64,000 bases of DNA from Rhizobium sp. CFBP 8762 (GCF_014841565.1 NZ_JACYUD010000005.1:62001-126000); one strand, 5' to 3'; shown: positions 55,032 through 64,000, numbered from the stretch's first letter. Program-made: numbers and translations. Notes: generated by a model not told the origin, from the sequence alone.

Positions 55032-56252
55032 TTATCCGTTGTAGCGCTGGAAGACGAGCGTTGCGTTGGTGCCGCCAAAGCCGAAGGAGTTGGACAGGAC
55101 GGTGTCGATCTTGGCGTTGTCGATGCGCTTGCGCACAATCGGAACGCCCTCAAACTCGGGGTCAAGTTCGGTAATATGCGCACTTTCCCCGATGAAGCCT
55201 GCCTGCATCATCAGCAGGCCGTAAATGGATTCCTGCACACCGGCGGCACCCAGCGAATGGCCTGTCAGCGACTTGGTGGACTGGATATGCGGGATCTTGT
55301 CGCCAAACACTTCGCGGATCGCACCGATTTCCTTGGAGTCGCCCACCGGCGTCGAGGTGCCGTGGGTGTTGATGTAATCTACCTCGCCGGTCACGGTCGC
55401 CAGCGCCTGCCGCATGCAGCGCGCGGCACCTTCGCCCGATGGTGCAACCATGTCGTAGCCATCGGATGTTGCGCCATAGCCCACAACTTCCGCATAAATT
55501 TTTGCGCCACGCGCCTTGGCGCGTTCCAGTTCTTCCAGAACCAGCACGCCGGCTCCGCCGGCAATCACGAAGCCATCCCGGGTTGCGTCATAGGCACGGG
55601 AAGCCGTTTCCGGCGTAGCGTTGTACTTGGACGACATGGCGCCCATGGCATCAAACAGGTTGGACATGGACCAGTCGAGGTCTTCGTGACCGCCGGCGAA
55701 CATCACGTCCTGCTTGCCCCACTGAATCATTTCCACGGCATTGCCGATACAATGGGCCGAGGTGGAGCAGGCCGATGAAATGGAGTAGTTGACGCCGTGA
55801 ATCTTGAACCATGTGGCAAGCGTTGCCGAGGCGGTGGACGACATCGCCTTTGGTACGGCAAAGGGGCCAATACGCTTGGGGCTGTTGTTCTTGATAGTGA
55901 TATCAGCCGCTTCGATGATGGTGCGGGTGGATGGACCACCCGAACCCATGATGATACCGGTGCGCTCATGGCTGATATCGGCTTCTTCGAGGCCGGCATC
56001 GGCGATGGCCTGCTTCATGGCGACATGGTTCCATGCGCCGCCCTGGGACAGAAAGCGCATGGCGCGCCGGTCTACCAGATCGGTCGGGTCCAGCGTGGGT
56101 GCACCCCAGACCTGGCACTTGAAGCCGTGCTCGGCAAAATCGGCTGAAAACGAAATGCCGGACTTGGCATCGCGCAGCGAGGCGGTAACTTCCGCAGCGT
56201 CATTTCCAATGGAGGAAACAACGCCGAGACCTGTAACAACAACCCGTCTCAT
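55032..56252 (-). CDS. fabB: 3-oxoacyl-[acyl-carrier-protein] synthase I
   Basis: A 406-residue KAS I. Catalytic residues are visible: Cys in [10 protein letters not shown] (about 163), His in [11 protein letters not shown] (about 298) and His in [12 protein letters not shown] (about 333). Pairing with fabA 54 bases upstream marks the FabA/FabB unsaturated-fatty-acid pathway rather than KAS II. Length and the ending [15 protein letters not shown] fit. It runs in the fabA-fabB-fabI operon on the minus strand. Confidence 0.96.
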   Translation of the reverse strand: MRRVVVTGLGVVSSIGNDAAEVTASLRDAKSGISFSADFAEHGFKCQVWGAPTLDPTDLVDRRAMRFLSQGGAWNHVAMKQAIADAGLEEADISHERTGIIMGSGGPSTRTIIEAADITIKNNSPKRIGPFAVPKAMSSTASATLATWFKIHGVNYSISSACSTSAHCIGNAVEMIQWGKQDVMFAGGHEDLDWSMSNLFDAMGAMSSKYNATPETASRAYDATRDGFVIAGGAGVLVLEELERAKARGAKIYAEVVGYGATSDGYDMVAPSGEGAARCMRQALATVTGEVDYINTHGTSTPVGDSKEIGAIREVFGDKIPHIQSTKSLTGHSLGAAGVQESIYGLLMMQAGFIGESAHITELDPEFEGVPIVRKRIDNAKIDTVLSNSFGFGGTNATLVFQRYNG

Positions 56253-56306
56253 GTTTGCGACCTTTTCTAAAACTTCTCAGTAAATCTGAAACGGCAGCGC
56301 TTGCGC

Positions 56307-56822
56307 TTACGCCGCTTGTTCCTTGGACAGACCCACGCGCAGGTCGGTTGCCTGATAGATAAGCTCTCCGTCGGCCTTCAACCAGCCATCGGCGGTGCCC
56401 AGAACCAGCCGGCCCCGCATGACGCGCTTGAAATCAATGCCGTACTCGAGCAGCTTCGTATCGGGACGAACCATGCCCTTGAACTTGACCTCGCCGGTGG
56501 ACAGCGCCATGCCGCGACCGGGCTCACCCAGCCAGCCCAGGAAAAAGCCGGTCAACTGCCACATGCCATCCAGACCGAGGCAGCCGGGCATGATCGGGTT
56601 GCCCTGAAAATGGCAGGGGAAATACCAGTCGTCCGGACGAACATCATATTCCGCGCGAATGAAGCCCTTGTCATGCGGGCCACCGGTTTCGGAAATTTCG
56701 GTGATGCGGTGGACCATCAGCATCGGAGGAAGCGGTAGCTGGGCATTGCCGGGGCCGAACAATTCGCCACGACCGCAGGACAGAAGTTCCTCATAATTGA
56801 AGCTGGACTGTTTGGTGCTCAT
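56307..56822 (-). CDS. fabA: 3-hydroxydecanoyl-[ACP] dehydratase/isomerase
   Basis: A 171-residue hot-dog enzyme that dehydrates and isomerises the C10 intermediate, so starting unsaturated fatty acids. Active-site His and Asp are in [20 protein letters not shown]. The ATG at 56822 is used; a TTG two codons upstream is possible. It is divergent from irr with 320 bases between, the arrangement found in several Hyphomicrobiales, and heads the fabA-fabB-fabI operon. Confidence 0.97.
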   Translation of the reverse strand: MSTKQSSFNYEELLSCGRGELFGPGNAQLPLPPMLMVHRITEISETGGPHDKGFIRAEYDVRPDDWYFPCHFQGNPIMPGCLGLDGMWQLTGFFLGWLGEPGRGMALSTGEVKFKGMVRPDTKLLEYGIDFKRVMRGRLVLGTADGWLKADGELIYQATDLRVGLSKEQAA

Positions 56823-57142
56823 TCTCAATCTTTTCCCCGATCGACGGTTTGTTCACACGCTTGGCTTCATTCGTAGGTTCACAAACACCAAGCGTGATAC
56901 TGACCGGTTTCCTCACTCTTATCTGCAACATATGCAGCCCCATTGGCTGCAGGAATGAAGCGTCGCATACATGAATGACATGTTTGCGACCAGAGAGAAA
57001 AGGGACCGAGCGGAAAAAAACGCTTGTTTTGTATGAAATTGGGCAGCTCCGCCCGATTGAATCTATTGAAAGCACTCGCGGTAAAAGTTATATCGGTTGA
57101 GAATGATGACAGTTCAAGCGCAGTCAGACTGGAAAGCTTGCC
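56823..57142. other. Divergent fabA/irr intergenic region
   Basis: No gene is seen in these 320 bases; they must hold both promoters. For irr a good sigma-70-like pair is TTGAAA (57066) with 17 bases to TATATC (57089), 49 bases before the start. I found no clear Irr (ICE-type) or RirA box by eye. Confidence 0.45.
57066..57094 (+). promoter_or_regulatory. Candidate sigma-70-like promoter of irr
   Basis: TTGAAA, 17-base spacer, TATATC, 49 bases before the irr ATG. Spacing is ideal and both hexamers match four or five of six consensus positions. Confidence 0.4.
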
Positions 57143-57562
57143 ATGGGCACTGAAATTTTTGTGGGTACGCAGGAGCGTTTGCGCGAGTTCGGGCTTCGCC
57201 CAACGCGCCAACGCACGGCACTTGCCGATCTGCTGTTCGCAAAAGGCGATCGCCATCTGACTGTCGAGGAACTGCACGAAGAGGCAGTCGATGCCGGTGT
57301 TCCCGTGTCGCTTGCCACCGTCTACAACACGCTGCACCAGTTTACCGAGGCGGGGCTCATTCGCGTGCTGGCTGTGGAAGGCGCGAAGACCTATTTCGAC
57401 ACCAACACCTCTGACCACCACCACTTCTTCGTGGAGGGTGAGAACGAGGTTCTGGATATTCCGATCAACGATCTGGTGATCGACAATATCCCCGAACCAC
57501 CGGAGGGCATGGAAATTGCCCATGTGGACGTGGTAATCCGGTTGCGCGCCAAGCGGAACTGA
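57143..57562 (+). CDS. irr: Iron response regulator Irr (Fur family)
   Basis: A 139-residue Fur-superfamily protein. The winged-helix domain reads LREFGLRPTRQRTALADLLF and VSLATVYNTLHQFTEAGLI; the Irr-type HHH haem/metal site is in TSDHHHFFVEGE. There is no N-terminal GCPWHD haem motif, as in Rhizobium and Agrobacterium Irr and unlike Bradyrhizobium. Irr accumulates when haem or iron is low and switches iron use and uptake genes. Its presence gives a natural candidate regulator of the siderophore cluster at 25-33 kb, which is inference. Confidence 0.94.
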   Translation: MGTEIFVGTQERLREFGLRPTRQRTALADLLFAKGDRHLTVEELHEEAVDAGVPVSLATVYNTLHQFTEAGLIRVLAVEGAKTYFDTNTSDHHHFFVEGENEVLDIPINDLVIDNIPEPPEGMEIAHVDVVIRLRAKRN

Positions 57563-57578
57563 TATCTGCCCTGCGAGC

Positions 57579-58274
57579 TCAGCAAAGCCGCTGCTCGAAT
57601 GTCAGATACTCTTCCTGCCAAGTGATCTCAAAGTAGCTCATGGCTATGGTCAGCGTGGAATCAGTACTGTCGGCCTCAACGCCAATCGACAAATGACCCA
57701 ATGATTTGGCGAGGGCGGCTGCCTTTGCAATCAAATGGATTGTTTCCATTGGAGCCTTGTTGTTCGGCACGCCACTCCAGCCGAGTTCCAAACGGTCGTG
57801 CGGGCCAGTCCTCAAACTGGATATGCCGTTCAGTTGGTTACCGTGAAAGCCGCCGATAATACCATTGGCGTGAAGATCGCCATTATCGAAGAGTTCCGCA
57901 TATCGCGCTTCGTCAATCGACGCGACCGGATTGTCCTGATGCGTTTCGGCGTAGAGCTCCGCATGCAGGCGGAGCCAAAGCGCAAACTCATCTGTGTTTC
58001 TGGGCAGGCAACGCACCGCGAAACCGGATACGTCAGGGACGGGCGGTTTGTCACAGACAGCCAGTTGTCCGAGCTTGGTGGTCTTGCACAGCTTCCAGCC
58101 CTTTGGTGGCTGTACGCCCGTGGGCAGACATAGGCGAAGCCGCTGGATGTTCTGCAGGTCATTGGCAAGCGGACGGGGAGCGTATCCCGTCTCGCATGCA
58201 TGACTCTCCCACCAGTCGGCGGATAAGTAGAGTGTGGTTGGATGCAGATCCTTTCGGAAATACGGCGTGTTCAA
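57579..58274 (-). CDS. Hypothetical protein
   Basis: A 231-residue soluble protein I do not recognise. Features: TLYLSADWWESHACETGY and APRPLANDLQNIQRLRL near the N-terminus, a middle with RLHAELYAETHQDNPVASID, and FHGNQLNGISSLRTGPHDRL, LGHLSIGVEADSTDSTLTIA toward the end. No signal or membrane segment and no cysteine cluster. It is convergent with irr and lies nine bases after the TRIC-type gene, so it may be its operon partner. Confidence 0.6.
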   Translation of the reverse strand: MNTPYFRKDLHPTTLYLSADWWESHACETGYAPRPLANDLQNIQRLRLCLPTGVQPPKGWKLCKTTKLGQLAVCDKPPVPDVSGFAVRCLPRNTDEFALWLRLHAELYAETHQDNPVASIDEARYAELFDNGDLHANGIIGGFHGNQLNGISSLRTGPHDRLELGWSGVPNNKAPMETIHLIAKAAALAKSLGHLSIGVEADSTDSTLTIAMSYFEITWQEEYLTFEQRLC

Positions 58275-58283
58275 TCCAACACC

Positions 58284-58919
58284 CTATGGAATATCGTCCG
58301 GGTGGCGTCCGGGACGTGCTCTGTAGGATGGAATGGACCAGCCGAATTTTAATGCGCCACCCCGCACGATAAAGGCGCAGGATGCGCCGATGATGGATGC
58401 AACCAGCAGCGACAGGCCCGCTTCCGTGGCGAGCGTAAAGGCGAGAGCGCCGGAGAGAGCAGCGGTGATGTAGATTTCCGGACGCAGGAGAACAGAGGGT
58501 TCACCGGCCAGCAGATCGCGCATAATCCCCCCGAAGGTGGCCGTCAGAACACCGGTGATCACCGCCACAGTGGCAGAGCCCGTTGCGGCAAACCCTTTGG
58601 CCGCGCCCATGACGCTGTAGGCCGAAAGCCCGATTGCATCGAGCCATAAGAGAAGCTTGTAGCGGGACTCCACCAGATGTGCGCCAAAGAAAACCAGAAG
58701 CGCCACCCCCACGCACACGAGAATATAGGTGGGGTTCAGCACCCAGAATACCGGTGTCAATCCGAGGATAACATCGCGGAACGTACCGCCGCCGATACCG
58801 GTGATAGAAGCCAGAAACAGAAAGCCTATGATATCCAACTGTTTGCGCGATGCCGATAGGGCACCGGTGGCGGCAAAAACCGCGACACCGGCATAATCAA
58901 GAATTTCGAGGATCGGCAT
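58284..58919 (-). CDS. TRIC family cation channel (YicG/UPF0126-like)
   Basis: A 211-residue inner-membrane protein with seven predicted helices in two repeats. The repeat motifs are GIGGGTFRDVILG (about 43-55) and FGGIMRDLLAGEP (about 128-140), with DYAGVAVFAATGALSA at the N-terminus. Prokaryotic TRIC proteins form trimeric potassium-permeable channels. The last 20 residues are polar. It is followed by the hypothetical gene at 57579. Confidence 0.9.
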   Translation of the reverse strand: MPILEILDYAGVAVFAATGALSASRKQLDIIGFLFLASITGIGGGTFRDVILGLTPVFWVLNPTYILVCVGVALLVFFGAHLVESRYKLLLWLDAIGLSAYSVMGAAKGFAATGSATVAVITGVLTATFGGIMRDLLAGEPSVLLRPEIYITAALSGALAFTLATEAGLSLLVASIIGASCAFIVRGGALKFGWSIPSYRARPGRHPDDIP

Positions 58920-58946
58920 TCACACTCCCGACAGTTTTGTAAAGCG

Positions 58947-59996
58947 TCAGGCCTTCGGTTCAAACGGTTTCGGGCGGCGCAGTGTATTCTGCCGCTCCAG
59001 CATCCAGCCGGGATACTCGGCGGGAATGGCGCTGACCTTGTTTAGCTTTTCCATATCTTCGGAATCAAGCTTGAGTTTGACGGCGGCAAGGTTCTGATCG
59101 AGCTGTTCCACACGTTTTGCGCCAATGATGATGCTGGTGACAAACGGCTTGGCGAGAATCCACGCGAGCGCTACCTCGGCTACACTGGCGCTGTGTTTGG
59201 TCGCCACCTCACGCATTACGGCGACGCATTCCCATGCGCGGTCTTTGTTGACGGGCGGAAAGTCGAAGGTATCCCGGCGGCCATTGCTGCCTTCCGCCGC
59301 GCCTGGCCCATACTTGCCAGACAGGAGACCACCGGCCAGCGGGGACCAGACCAGCAGGCCCAGTTTTTCCTCATTCATCAAGGGTACGATTTCACGTTCC
59401 AGATCCCGGCCCGCGATGGAGTAATAGGCCTGTATGGTCTCGAATTTCGCAAACCCGCGTCTTTCTGAAATGCCCAATGCCTTGGCAATACGCCACGCCT
59501 GCCAGTTGGACACGCCGACATAGCGGACCAGCCCGCTGGAAACGAGGTCGTCCAGCGCACGCAGGGTCTCGTCGATAGGCGTGATCGTATCGGTACCATG
59601 CATCTGGTAGAGATCGATATGGTCCAGTTGCAGCCGCTCCAGACTGTTTTCAACCGAGTCCATGATATGGCCGCGGGATGCGCCGCGATCATTGGGCTTA
59701 TCGCCCATTTCGCCAAAGAATTTGGTGGCAATCACCACATCCTGCCTGCGCACTTCCAGATTGAGCAGGGACTGGCCGAGAATACGCTCCGAGTCGCCGT
59801 GAGAGTACACATCGGCGGTATCAAAGAAATTGACGCCAGCGGCCAGTGACCGCTCGACGATAATATCTGCTGCGTCCTGATCGACATCGGCAATGGAACC
59901 CCAGGTGGAGTGACCACCCGCTTGCCCGAACGTCATGGTGCCAAGGCACAATTGCGAGACGAAAAGGCCGGTATTACCAAGCTGATTATACTGCAT
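58947..59996 (-). CDS. Aldo/keto reductase
   Basis: A 349-residue TIM-barrel oxidoreductase. The catalytic tetrad is visible: Asp and Tyr in FFDTADVYSHG (about 57-67), Lys in VIATKFFGE, His in LYQMHGTD. The NADPH region near the C-terminus reads TSIIIGAKRVEQLDQNL. It resembles the AKR subgroup similar to YajO/YghZ-type enzymes; the substrate is unknown. It is separated from the ydcF-like gene by 77 bases and stands apart from the sulfate operon. Confidence 0.92.
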   Translation of the reverse strand: MQYNQLGNTGLFVSQLCLGTMTFGQAGGHSTWGSIADVDQDAADIIVERSLAAGVNFFDTADVYSHGDSERILGQSLLNLEVRRQDVVIATKFFGEMGDKPNDRGASRGHIMDSVENSLERLQLDHIDLYQMHGTDTITPIDETLRALDDLVSSGLVRYVGVSNWQAWRIAKALGISERRGFAKFETIQAYYSIAGRDLEREIVPLMNEEKLGLLVWSPLAGGLLSGKYGPGAAEGSNGRRDTFDFPPVNKDRAWECVAVMREVATKHSASVAEVALAWILAKPFVTSIIIGAKRVEQLDQNLAAVKLKLDSEDMEKLNKVSAIPAEYPGWMLERQNTLRRPKPFEPKA

Positions 59997-60073
59997 GGTG
60001 TGCTCCTTTGAACATCGGTAGATCTGGGATGAACGAATTCAGATAGAACTATCACACGCAATTGGAAGTTATA

Positions 60074-60865
60074 TTACTTGGGAAATAGCGCAGCCGTCCT
60101 CCCGCTAATAGAGTAGGCTAGAAGGCCGATCCATTCGCGCAGGGCCGTGGTCATCAGTTGCGCGTTGCGCGATGGCTGGGTGAAATCGAATCCAAGACGG
60201 GTATCGGCTTGCGTGCGGTAATCCGTCGGCCAAGGCAGAACAGGAATGCCCTGCTTGCGGAATATGCCGATGGAGCGGGGCATATGGAAGGCGGATGTAA
60301 TCAGGGCGCAGTTTGCCAGACCATTCTCGTCCAGCAGCGTTTTGGTGTTCGCTGCGTTTTCAACCGTGTTGCGGGATGTGGATTCCAGAACCAGCCGCTC
60401 CGGTGCAATACCGAACGCTTGAAAGAAGCGCTGCGATATGGCCGCATCGCCCTCATAGCTGCCACTCAGCGAGCCATCACCGCCGGAAATGACAATTCTG
60501 GCTTGCGGGTAGAGTTGCGCAAGCCGCAGTGCCTCAACGTAGCGATCTCCGGCCTGATTGAGCTCGATTCCCCCACGGGATGTGGTGACCTCGTTGGAGA
60601 ATGCGCCACCAAGCACGATCATGCAGGACAGAGGCTGGGTTAGTGCGGGCGGATTTGGAAACCGGTCTTCCAGGACCGCCAGCAGCCGCTCCCCGGTCGT
60701 GGTGAACAGGGTTACAAACAGCAGCAGACCCGCAGTACCCGCCCATACCATCTGCAAGCGCCGCCAGCCGAACAGGCCCGCGCTGACGGACAGGACAATC
60801 AGGATAAACGCCAGAGACAGCGGTTGTGCGACCAGCCAGAACAGCTTGGAGAGCAGAAAGAACAT
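60074..60865 (-). CDS. YdcF family (DUF218) membrane protein
   Basis: A 263-residue protein with two N-terminal membrane helices (LSLAFILIVLSVSAGLFG; MVWAGTAGLLLFVTLF) and a periplasmic DUF218 domain: CMIVLGGAFSNE, RIVISGGDGSLSG, ESTSRNTVENA, LITSAFHMPRSIGIFRKQ. ElyC/YdcF-type proteins are linked to cell envelope or peptidoglycan precursor functions. It starts three bases after cysA and so is expected to be co-transcribed with the sulfate transporter, a link I cannot explain. Confidence 0.9.
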   Translation of the reverse strand: MFFLLSKLFWLVAQPLSLAFILIVLSVSAGLFGWRRLQMVWAGTAGLLLFVTLFTTTGERLLAVLEDRFPNPPALTQPLSCMIVLGGAFSNEVTTSRGGIELNQAGDRYVEALRLAQLYPQARIVISGGDGSLSGSYEGDAAISQRFFQAFGIAPERLVLESTSRNTVENAANTKTLLDENGLANCALITSAFHMPRSIGIFRKQGIPVLPWPTDYRTQADTRLGFDFTQPSRNAQLMTTALREWIGLLAYSISGRTAALFPK

Positions 60866-60868
60866 AGC

Positions 60869-61891
60869 TCAGGGCGCTGCAAACACGCGGGCACGCTGGA
60901 TTGCCAAATGGCCCGCCGCACCAATCCCGTGGCTGAACTCCGGCGGAGCATCAAACTCCACTGCATGCCCGCCGTCCGTGCGGGCCAGAACACGGCGGTT
61001 ATCCGGCCTGTCGATCACGCGCAGAATTGTGGCGGGAATGCCTTCGCCCTGTTCGCGCCAGTCGATATCGGTTGGGCGAAAGAAAAGTTCGCCCTTGCCA
61101 TCCACCATATCCGGTGCCTGAAACGGGACACCCTCCACATGGGCGGTGCCGGCCTGAATGGTTGCGGGCAAGCGATTGGCGTCGCCCAGAAAGTTCATGA
61201 CAAAAGCATTGGCAGGGTTGCGGCAGACGTCTTCTGGGGTGCCGTTCTGCACGATCCTGCCCTTGTCCAGAATCACCACACGGTCTGCCAGATCGAGCGC
61301 TTCTTCCTGATCATGGGTCACGAACAGCGTGGTAATGCCCAGTTCATCGTGAATCTGGCGCAACCAGCGGCGCAGATCGCGGCGCACATTGGCATCCAGC
61401 GCACCAAAGGGCTCATCGAGCAGCAGAACCTTGGGGTCTACGGCCAGCGCCCGGGCCAAGGCCACGCGCTGGCGCTGTCCGCCGGAAATCTGCGCGGGAA
61501 AGCGGTCCTGTAAGCCATCCAGTTGCACAAGGCGCAACAGTTCCGTGACGCGGGTAGCAATGGCACTTTTCTCGCGCTTGACCTTGGAGACTTTCATGCC
61601 AAAGGCGATGTTCTCCCCAATAGTCATATGCGGAAACAGCGCATAGTGCTGAAACACGAAGCCCACGCCCCGGTCTCGCACGGCTATGTCGGTCGCGTCT
61701 TCCGCCCCGAAATAGATGTTACCGCCATCGGCAAATTCGAGGCCCGCCACCATGCGCAGAATAGTCGTTTTGCCGGAGCCGGAGGGCCCGAGCAGGGCCA
61801 CGAGTTCGCCACTCTCCACCTCCAGCGAAATGCCATGGACGGCGCGGAACGTATCAAAGGTCTTGACCACATTGTGAAGGCTGATTTTCAT
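60869..61891 (-). CDS. cysA: Sulfate/thiosulfate ABC transporter ATP-binding protein
   Basis: A 340-residue ABC ATPase: Walker A LLGPSGSGKTTIL (about 33-45), Q-loop FVFQHYALFPHM, signature QISGGQRQRVALARAL, Walker B KVLLLDEPFGALD, and H-loop TLFVTHDQEEAL. A C-terminal regulatory (TOBE-like) region occupies about 240-340, slightly longer than a bare NBD. It energises the CysT/CysW channel encoded upstream. Seven bases separate it from cysW. Confidence 0.95.
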   Translation of the reverse strand: MKISLHNVVKTFDTFRAVHGISLEVESGELVALLGPSGSGKTTILRMVAGLEFADGGNIYFGAEDATDIAVRDRGVGFVFQHYALFPHMTIGENIAFGMKVSKVKREKSAIATRVTELLRLVQLDGLQDRFPAQISGGQRQRVALARALAVDPKVLLLDEPFGALDANVRRDLRRWLRQIHDELGITTLFVTHDQEEALDLADRVVILDKGRIVQNGTPEDVCRNPANAFVMNFLGDANRLPATIQAGTAHVEGVPFQAPDMVDGKGELFFRPTDIDWREQGEGIPATILRVIDRPDNRRVLARTDGGHAVEFDAPPEFSHGIGAAGHLAIQRARVFAAP

Positions 61892-61898
61892 GGAAGGA

Positions 61899-62792
61899 TC
61901 AAATCTCCGTTTGTGGCGCCGGGGCGGCCAGCGTCGGGCGGCGGCCTGCGCCGCGCCGTTCCAGCGCCACCTTGGCGATAAGGGTAACCACAGCTAGCAG
62001 CGCCAGAATGCTGGCGGCGGCAAACGCGCCGACCGTATTGTAATCGTGGTAGAGCAGTTCAATGTGCAGCGGCAGCGTATTGGTTTGCCCACGAATATTG
62101 CCCGAGACAACCGAGACCGCGCCGAACTCGCCCATCACACGGGCATTGCACAGCACGATGCCATAGAGCATCGCCCATTTGATATTGGGCAGCGTCACGG
62201 AGAAGAACGTGCGCCAACCACTCGCTCCCAGCGACGTTGCCGCTTCTTCCAGATCGCGGCCCTGTGCCTGCATTAACGGTATCAACTCGCGCGCCACAAA
62301 GGGCGCGGTCACGAACAGGCTGGCCAGCACGATGCCCGGCAGGGCAAACAGGATTTTGACGTCTGCGCTTTGCAGCATATCGCCGAACAGGCCTTGAAGC
62401 CCGTAGACGAAGAGGTAGGAAACGCCTGCCACAATTGGCGATATGGAAAACGGGATTTCAATGACGACAAGCAGAAACCGGCGTCCCGGAAAGTCGAATT
62501 TGGTAATGGCCCAAGCAGCCGCGATACCGAAAACGGTGTTGATCGGCACGGCGATCAATGCGGTCAGCGCCGTCAACAGGATGGCGTGGCGTGTATCCGA
62601 ATTGGCAATGGTTTCGCCAAAGTATCCGATACCAAGCGAGAAGGCCTGAACGCCGATCACCAGCAGGGGCGCGACCACCATTAGCAGCGTGATAAGAATG
62701 ACAACGGCCAGAAGCGAGCGACGAAACGCCGGATGATCCCCCACGCGCGGCGGCTGTTTGCGGCGCGGCCTAGTCATTTCCTTACTGTTCAT
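61899..62792 (-). CDS. cysW: Sulfate ABC transporter permease CysW
   Basis: A 297-residue inner-membrane protein with six hydrophobic segments and the EAA loop EEAATSLGASGWRTFFSVTL (about 180-199). ARELIPLMQAQGRDLEEAAT and GEFGAVSVVSGNIRGQTNTL are typical of CysW. Its start overlaps the cysT stop by four bases (ATGA). With CysT it forms the sulfate channel. Confidence 0.94.
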   Translation of the reverse strand: MNSKEMTRPRRKQPPRVGDHPAFRRSLLAVVILITLLMVVAPLLVIGVQAFSLGIGYFGETIANSDTRHAILLTALTALIAVPINTVFGIAAAWAITKFDFPGRRFLLVVIEIPFSISPIVAGVSYLFVYGLQGLFGDMLQSADVKILFALPGIVLASLFVTAPFVARELIPLMQAQGRDLEEAATSLGASGWRTFFSVTLPNIKWAMLYGIVLCNARVMGEFGAVSVVSGNIRGQTNTLPLHIELLYHDYNTVGAFAAASILALLAVVTLIAKVALERRGAGRRPTLAAPAPQTEI

Positions 62793-63610
62793 GCCTTCAC
62801 CGTATAGCGCAGCGCCCGTGCCTGCAAAAGATTGGTGACCGCCAGCATGACAAACGCCGTGATCAGCAGGACGGAGGCAATGGCAGCAGCCGCCTGATAA
62901 TCATATTCCTCCAGCCGTATGAAGGTGAGCAAGGCGGTGATCTCCGTCTCGAATGGCTGGTTTCCCGCGATAAAGATGATGGCACCAAATTCACCCAGAC
63001 TGCGAGCAAAGGACAGTGATACACCGGCGAGTATCGCCGGTGCCAGCAGCGGCAGAATTACACGCACAAAGATGGACCCGTCGCTGCCGCCGAGCGACTG
63101 TGCGGCTTCTTCCAGAGCAGGGTCCAGCTCTTCCAGAACCGGCTGCACGGTGCGCACGATAAAGGGCAGACTGGTGAACGCCATGGCCACGATAATACCA
63201 AGCGGCGTATAGGCAACCTTGATGCCGACCCCGGCAAGAGCCGCACCGAACCAGCCATTTTGCGCAAACAGCGTGGTCAACGCGATACCCGCCACCGCCG
63301 TGGGCAGCGCAAACGGCAGGTCCACGAGGGCGTCGATCAAGCGCCGACCGGGAAAGCGATACCGCACCAGCACCCAGGCGAGCGCAAAGCCAAAAACGAG
63401 ATTGAACACCGTTGCCGCAAAGGCGCAGAGAACGGTGACACGGTAGCTTGCCAAAGCACGGTCCGACGAGACGATCTCCCAATAGGCCTCAGGCCCAAGG
63501 CTTGCAGCCTTGAACACAAGCGCGCCCAGCGGCAGCGCCACGATCAGGCAGACATAGACAAGGGTGATGCCGAGGGACAACGGCAGACCGGGTAGAACAC
63601 GACGCGCCAA
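62789..63610 (-). CDS. cysT: Sulfate ABC transporter permease CysT (CysU)
   Basis: A 273-residue permease. The best start is TTG 63610, with AAAGG seven bases upstream; no ATG is near and the longer reading to 63763 overlaps the binding-protein gene. Six membrane segments and the EAA motif LEEAAQSLGGSDGSIFVRV are present, with DLPFALPTAVAGIALTTLF and SLGEFGAIIFIAGN, typical of CysT. It is the first permease of the sulfate operon. Confidence 0.93.
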   Translation of the reverse strand: MARRVLPGLPLSLGITLVYVCLIVALPLGALVFKAASLGPEAYWEIVSSDRALASYRVTVLCAFAATVFNLVFGFALAWVLVRYRFPGRRLIDALVDLPFALPTAVAGIALTTLFAQNGWFGAALAGVGIKVAYTPLGIIVAMAFTSLPFIVRTVQPVLEELDPALEEAAQSLGGSDGSIFVRVILPLLAPAILAGVSLSFARSLGEFGAIIFIAGNQPFETEITALLTFIRLEEYDYQAAAAIASVLLITAFVMLAVTNLLQARALRYTVKA

Positions 63611-63633
63611 ACGAACACCTTTACAAACGGCAA

Positions 63634-63663
63634 CAATCGGGCCCGGCGCACCGGTCCCGATTG
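63634..63663 (-). promoter_or_regulatory. Intercistronic hairpin between sbp and cysT
   Basis: CAATCGGG (63634-63641) pairs with CCCGATTG (63656-63663), with inner CCGG/CCGG pairing. It lies between the binding-protein stop and cysT without a T run; such hairpins often stabilise the abundant binding-protein message. Confidence 0.55.
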
Positions 63664-63719
63664 AGGGGGAGGAAACTGTTGATGCACGACACGAAGCGCG
63701 CACCTTCTGGGATGAACGA

Positions 63720-64000
63720 TTAGCGGGTGTTGAGAACTTTATCCAGCTTGCCACCGGATGCAAAGTGCTCCGACGTGATCTTGTCCCAACCGCCGAAGAC
63801 GTCTTCGACCGTCACCAGCCGAACCTCAGGGAAGTCTGCCTTGAAAGTTTCGGCGACCTTTGGGTCGTTGACACGGTTACCGTTCTCAGCAAGCACGGTC
63901 TGACCTTCAGGTGAATAGAGGAAATCGAGATAGGATTTCGCCAGATCGCGCGAGCCACGCTTATCGACGACCTTATCCACAATTGCCACGGGAAACTCAG
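63720..64000 (-). CDS. Sulfate-binding protein Sbp/CysP (partial, C-terminal end)
   Basis: Only the last 93 codons are present; the gene continues past the right edge. The visible part, FPVAIVDKVVDKRGSRDLAK, SYLDFLYSPEGQTVLAENGN, then RVNDP and a final GGWDKITSEHFASGGKLDKV, is typical of periplasmic sulfate-binding proteins. With cysT, cysW and cysA downstream on the same strand it completes the importer. Sbp and CysP cannot be told apart from this end. Confidence 0.9.
   Translation of the reverse strand, partial: EFPVAIVDKVVDKRGSRDLAKSYLDFLYSPEGQTVLAENGNRVNDPKVAETFKADFPEVRLVTVEDVFGGWDKITSEHFASGGKLDKVLNTR

Noticed and set aside
1-64000. CRISPR array, prophage or intact insertion sequence
   Set aside because: No regularly spaced repeats, phage structural genes or transposase with terminal repeats were seen; repeats present are short extragenic palindromes.

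Overview
This is a chromosomal segment from an alphaproteobacterium of the order Hyphomicrobiales (Rhizobiales), most likely Rhizobiaceae (Agrobacterium/Rhizobium-like). Four things point there: the gene order dnaX-ybaB-recR-rimP-nusA-ylxR-infB-rbfA-truB-rpsO-pnp followed by fabI-fabB-fabA and a divergent irr gene; a membrane-anchored CycM-type cytochrome c; a BMP-type nucleoside importer operon; and intergenic repeats of a type I associate with rhizobial genomes. Species cannot be fixed from this window.

Layout. 1-2870: part of a Tad/Flp pilus locus (cpaB end, prepilin peptidase, Flp pilin on minus; a CpaC-N-like secreted protein and two TadE/G-like proteins on plus). 2900-13130: nucleoside salvage, with deoB and upp on plus facing a long minus-strand unit: BMP binding protein, ATPase, two permeases, cdd, purine nucleoside phosphorylase, deoC, deoA, with slyX set into it on the opposite strand. 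13240-17000: msrA, a small membrane protein, tRNA-Ser(GGA), a TPP-dependent acetolactate-synthase-like enzyme and the decayed remnant of a KASIII-like gene. 17100-24630: a three-PAS diguanylate cyclase, small envelope/stress-type proteins, an AEC transporter, cycM, kdsB and pheA.

24751-33397 is the most distinctive part: a four-gene overlapping operon encoding two NRPS-independent siderophore (NIS) synthetases, an AMP-ligase and an acyl-carrier-protein/acyltransferase fusion, divergent from a TonB-dependent receptor. The set matches the petrobactin AsbA, AsbB, AsbC and AsbD+AsbE proteins in order, length and motifs, but AsbD and AsbE are one polypeptide and there is no AsbF (3,4-dihydroxybenzoate supply) in the window. 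A few hand-counted 60-base lines here are about 42-57% G+C, against about 60% in a line of infB, so acquisition by transfer is plausible.

33947-57562 holds a second diguanylate cyclase, nudC, a HIT protein, the SRP RNA, and the DNA metabolism, transcription, translation and fatty-acid core, ending at irr, the rhizobial iron/haem-responsive regulator and a natural candidate controller of iron genes. 57579-64000 carries a hypothetical gene, a TRIC-type channel, an aldo/keto reductase, and a sulfate ABC transporter operon (sbp partial, cysT, cysW, cysA) with a YdcF-family gene at its end.

No CRISPR array, intact prophage or intact insertion sequence was seen. Two damaged genes (KASIII remnant near 15.0 kb; frameshifted membrane protein gene near 49.8 kb) and several extragenic inverted repeats are described below.
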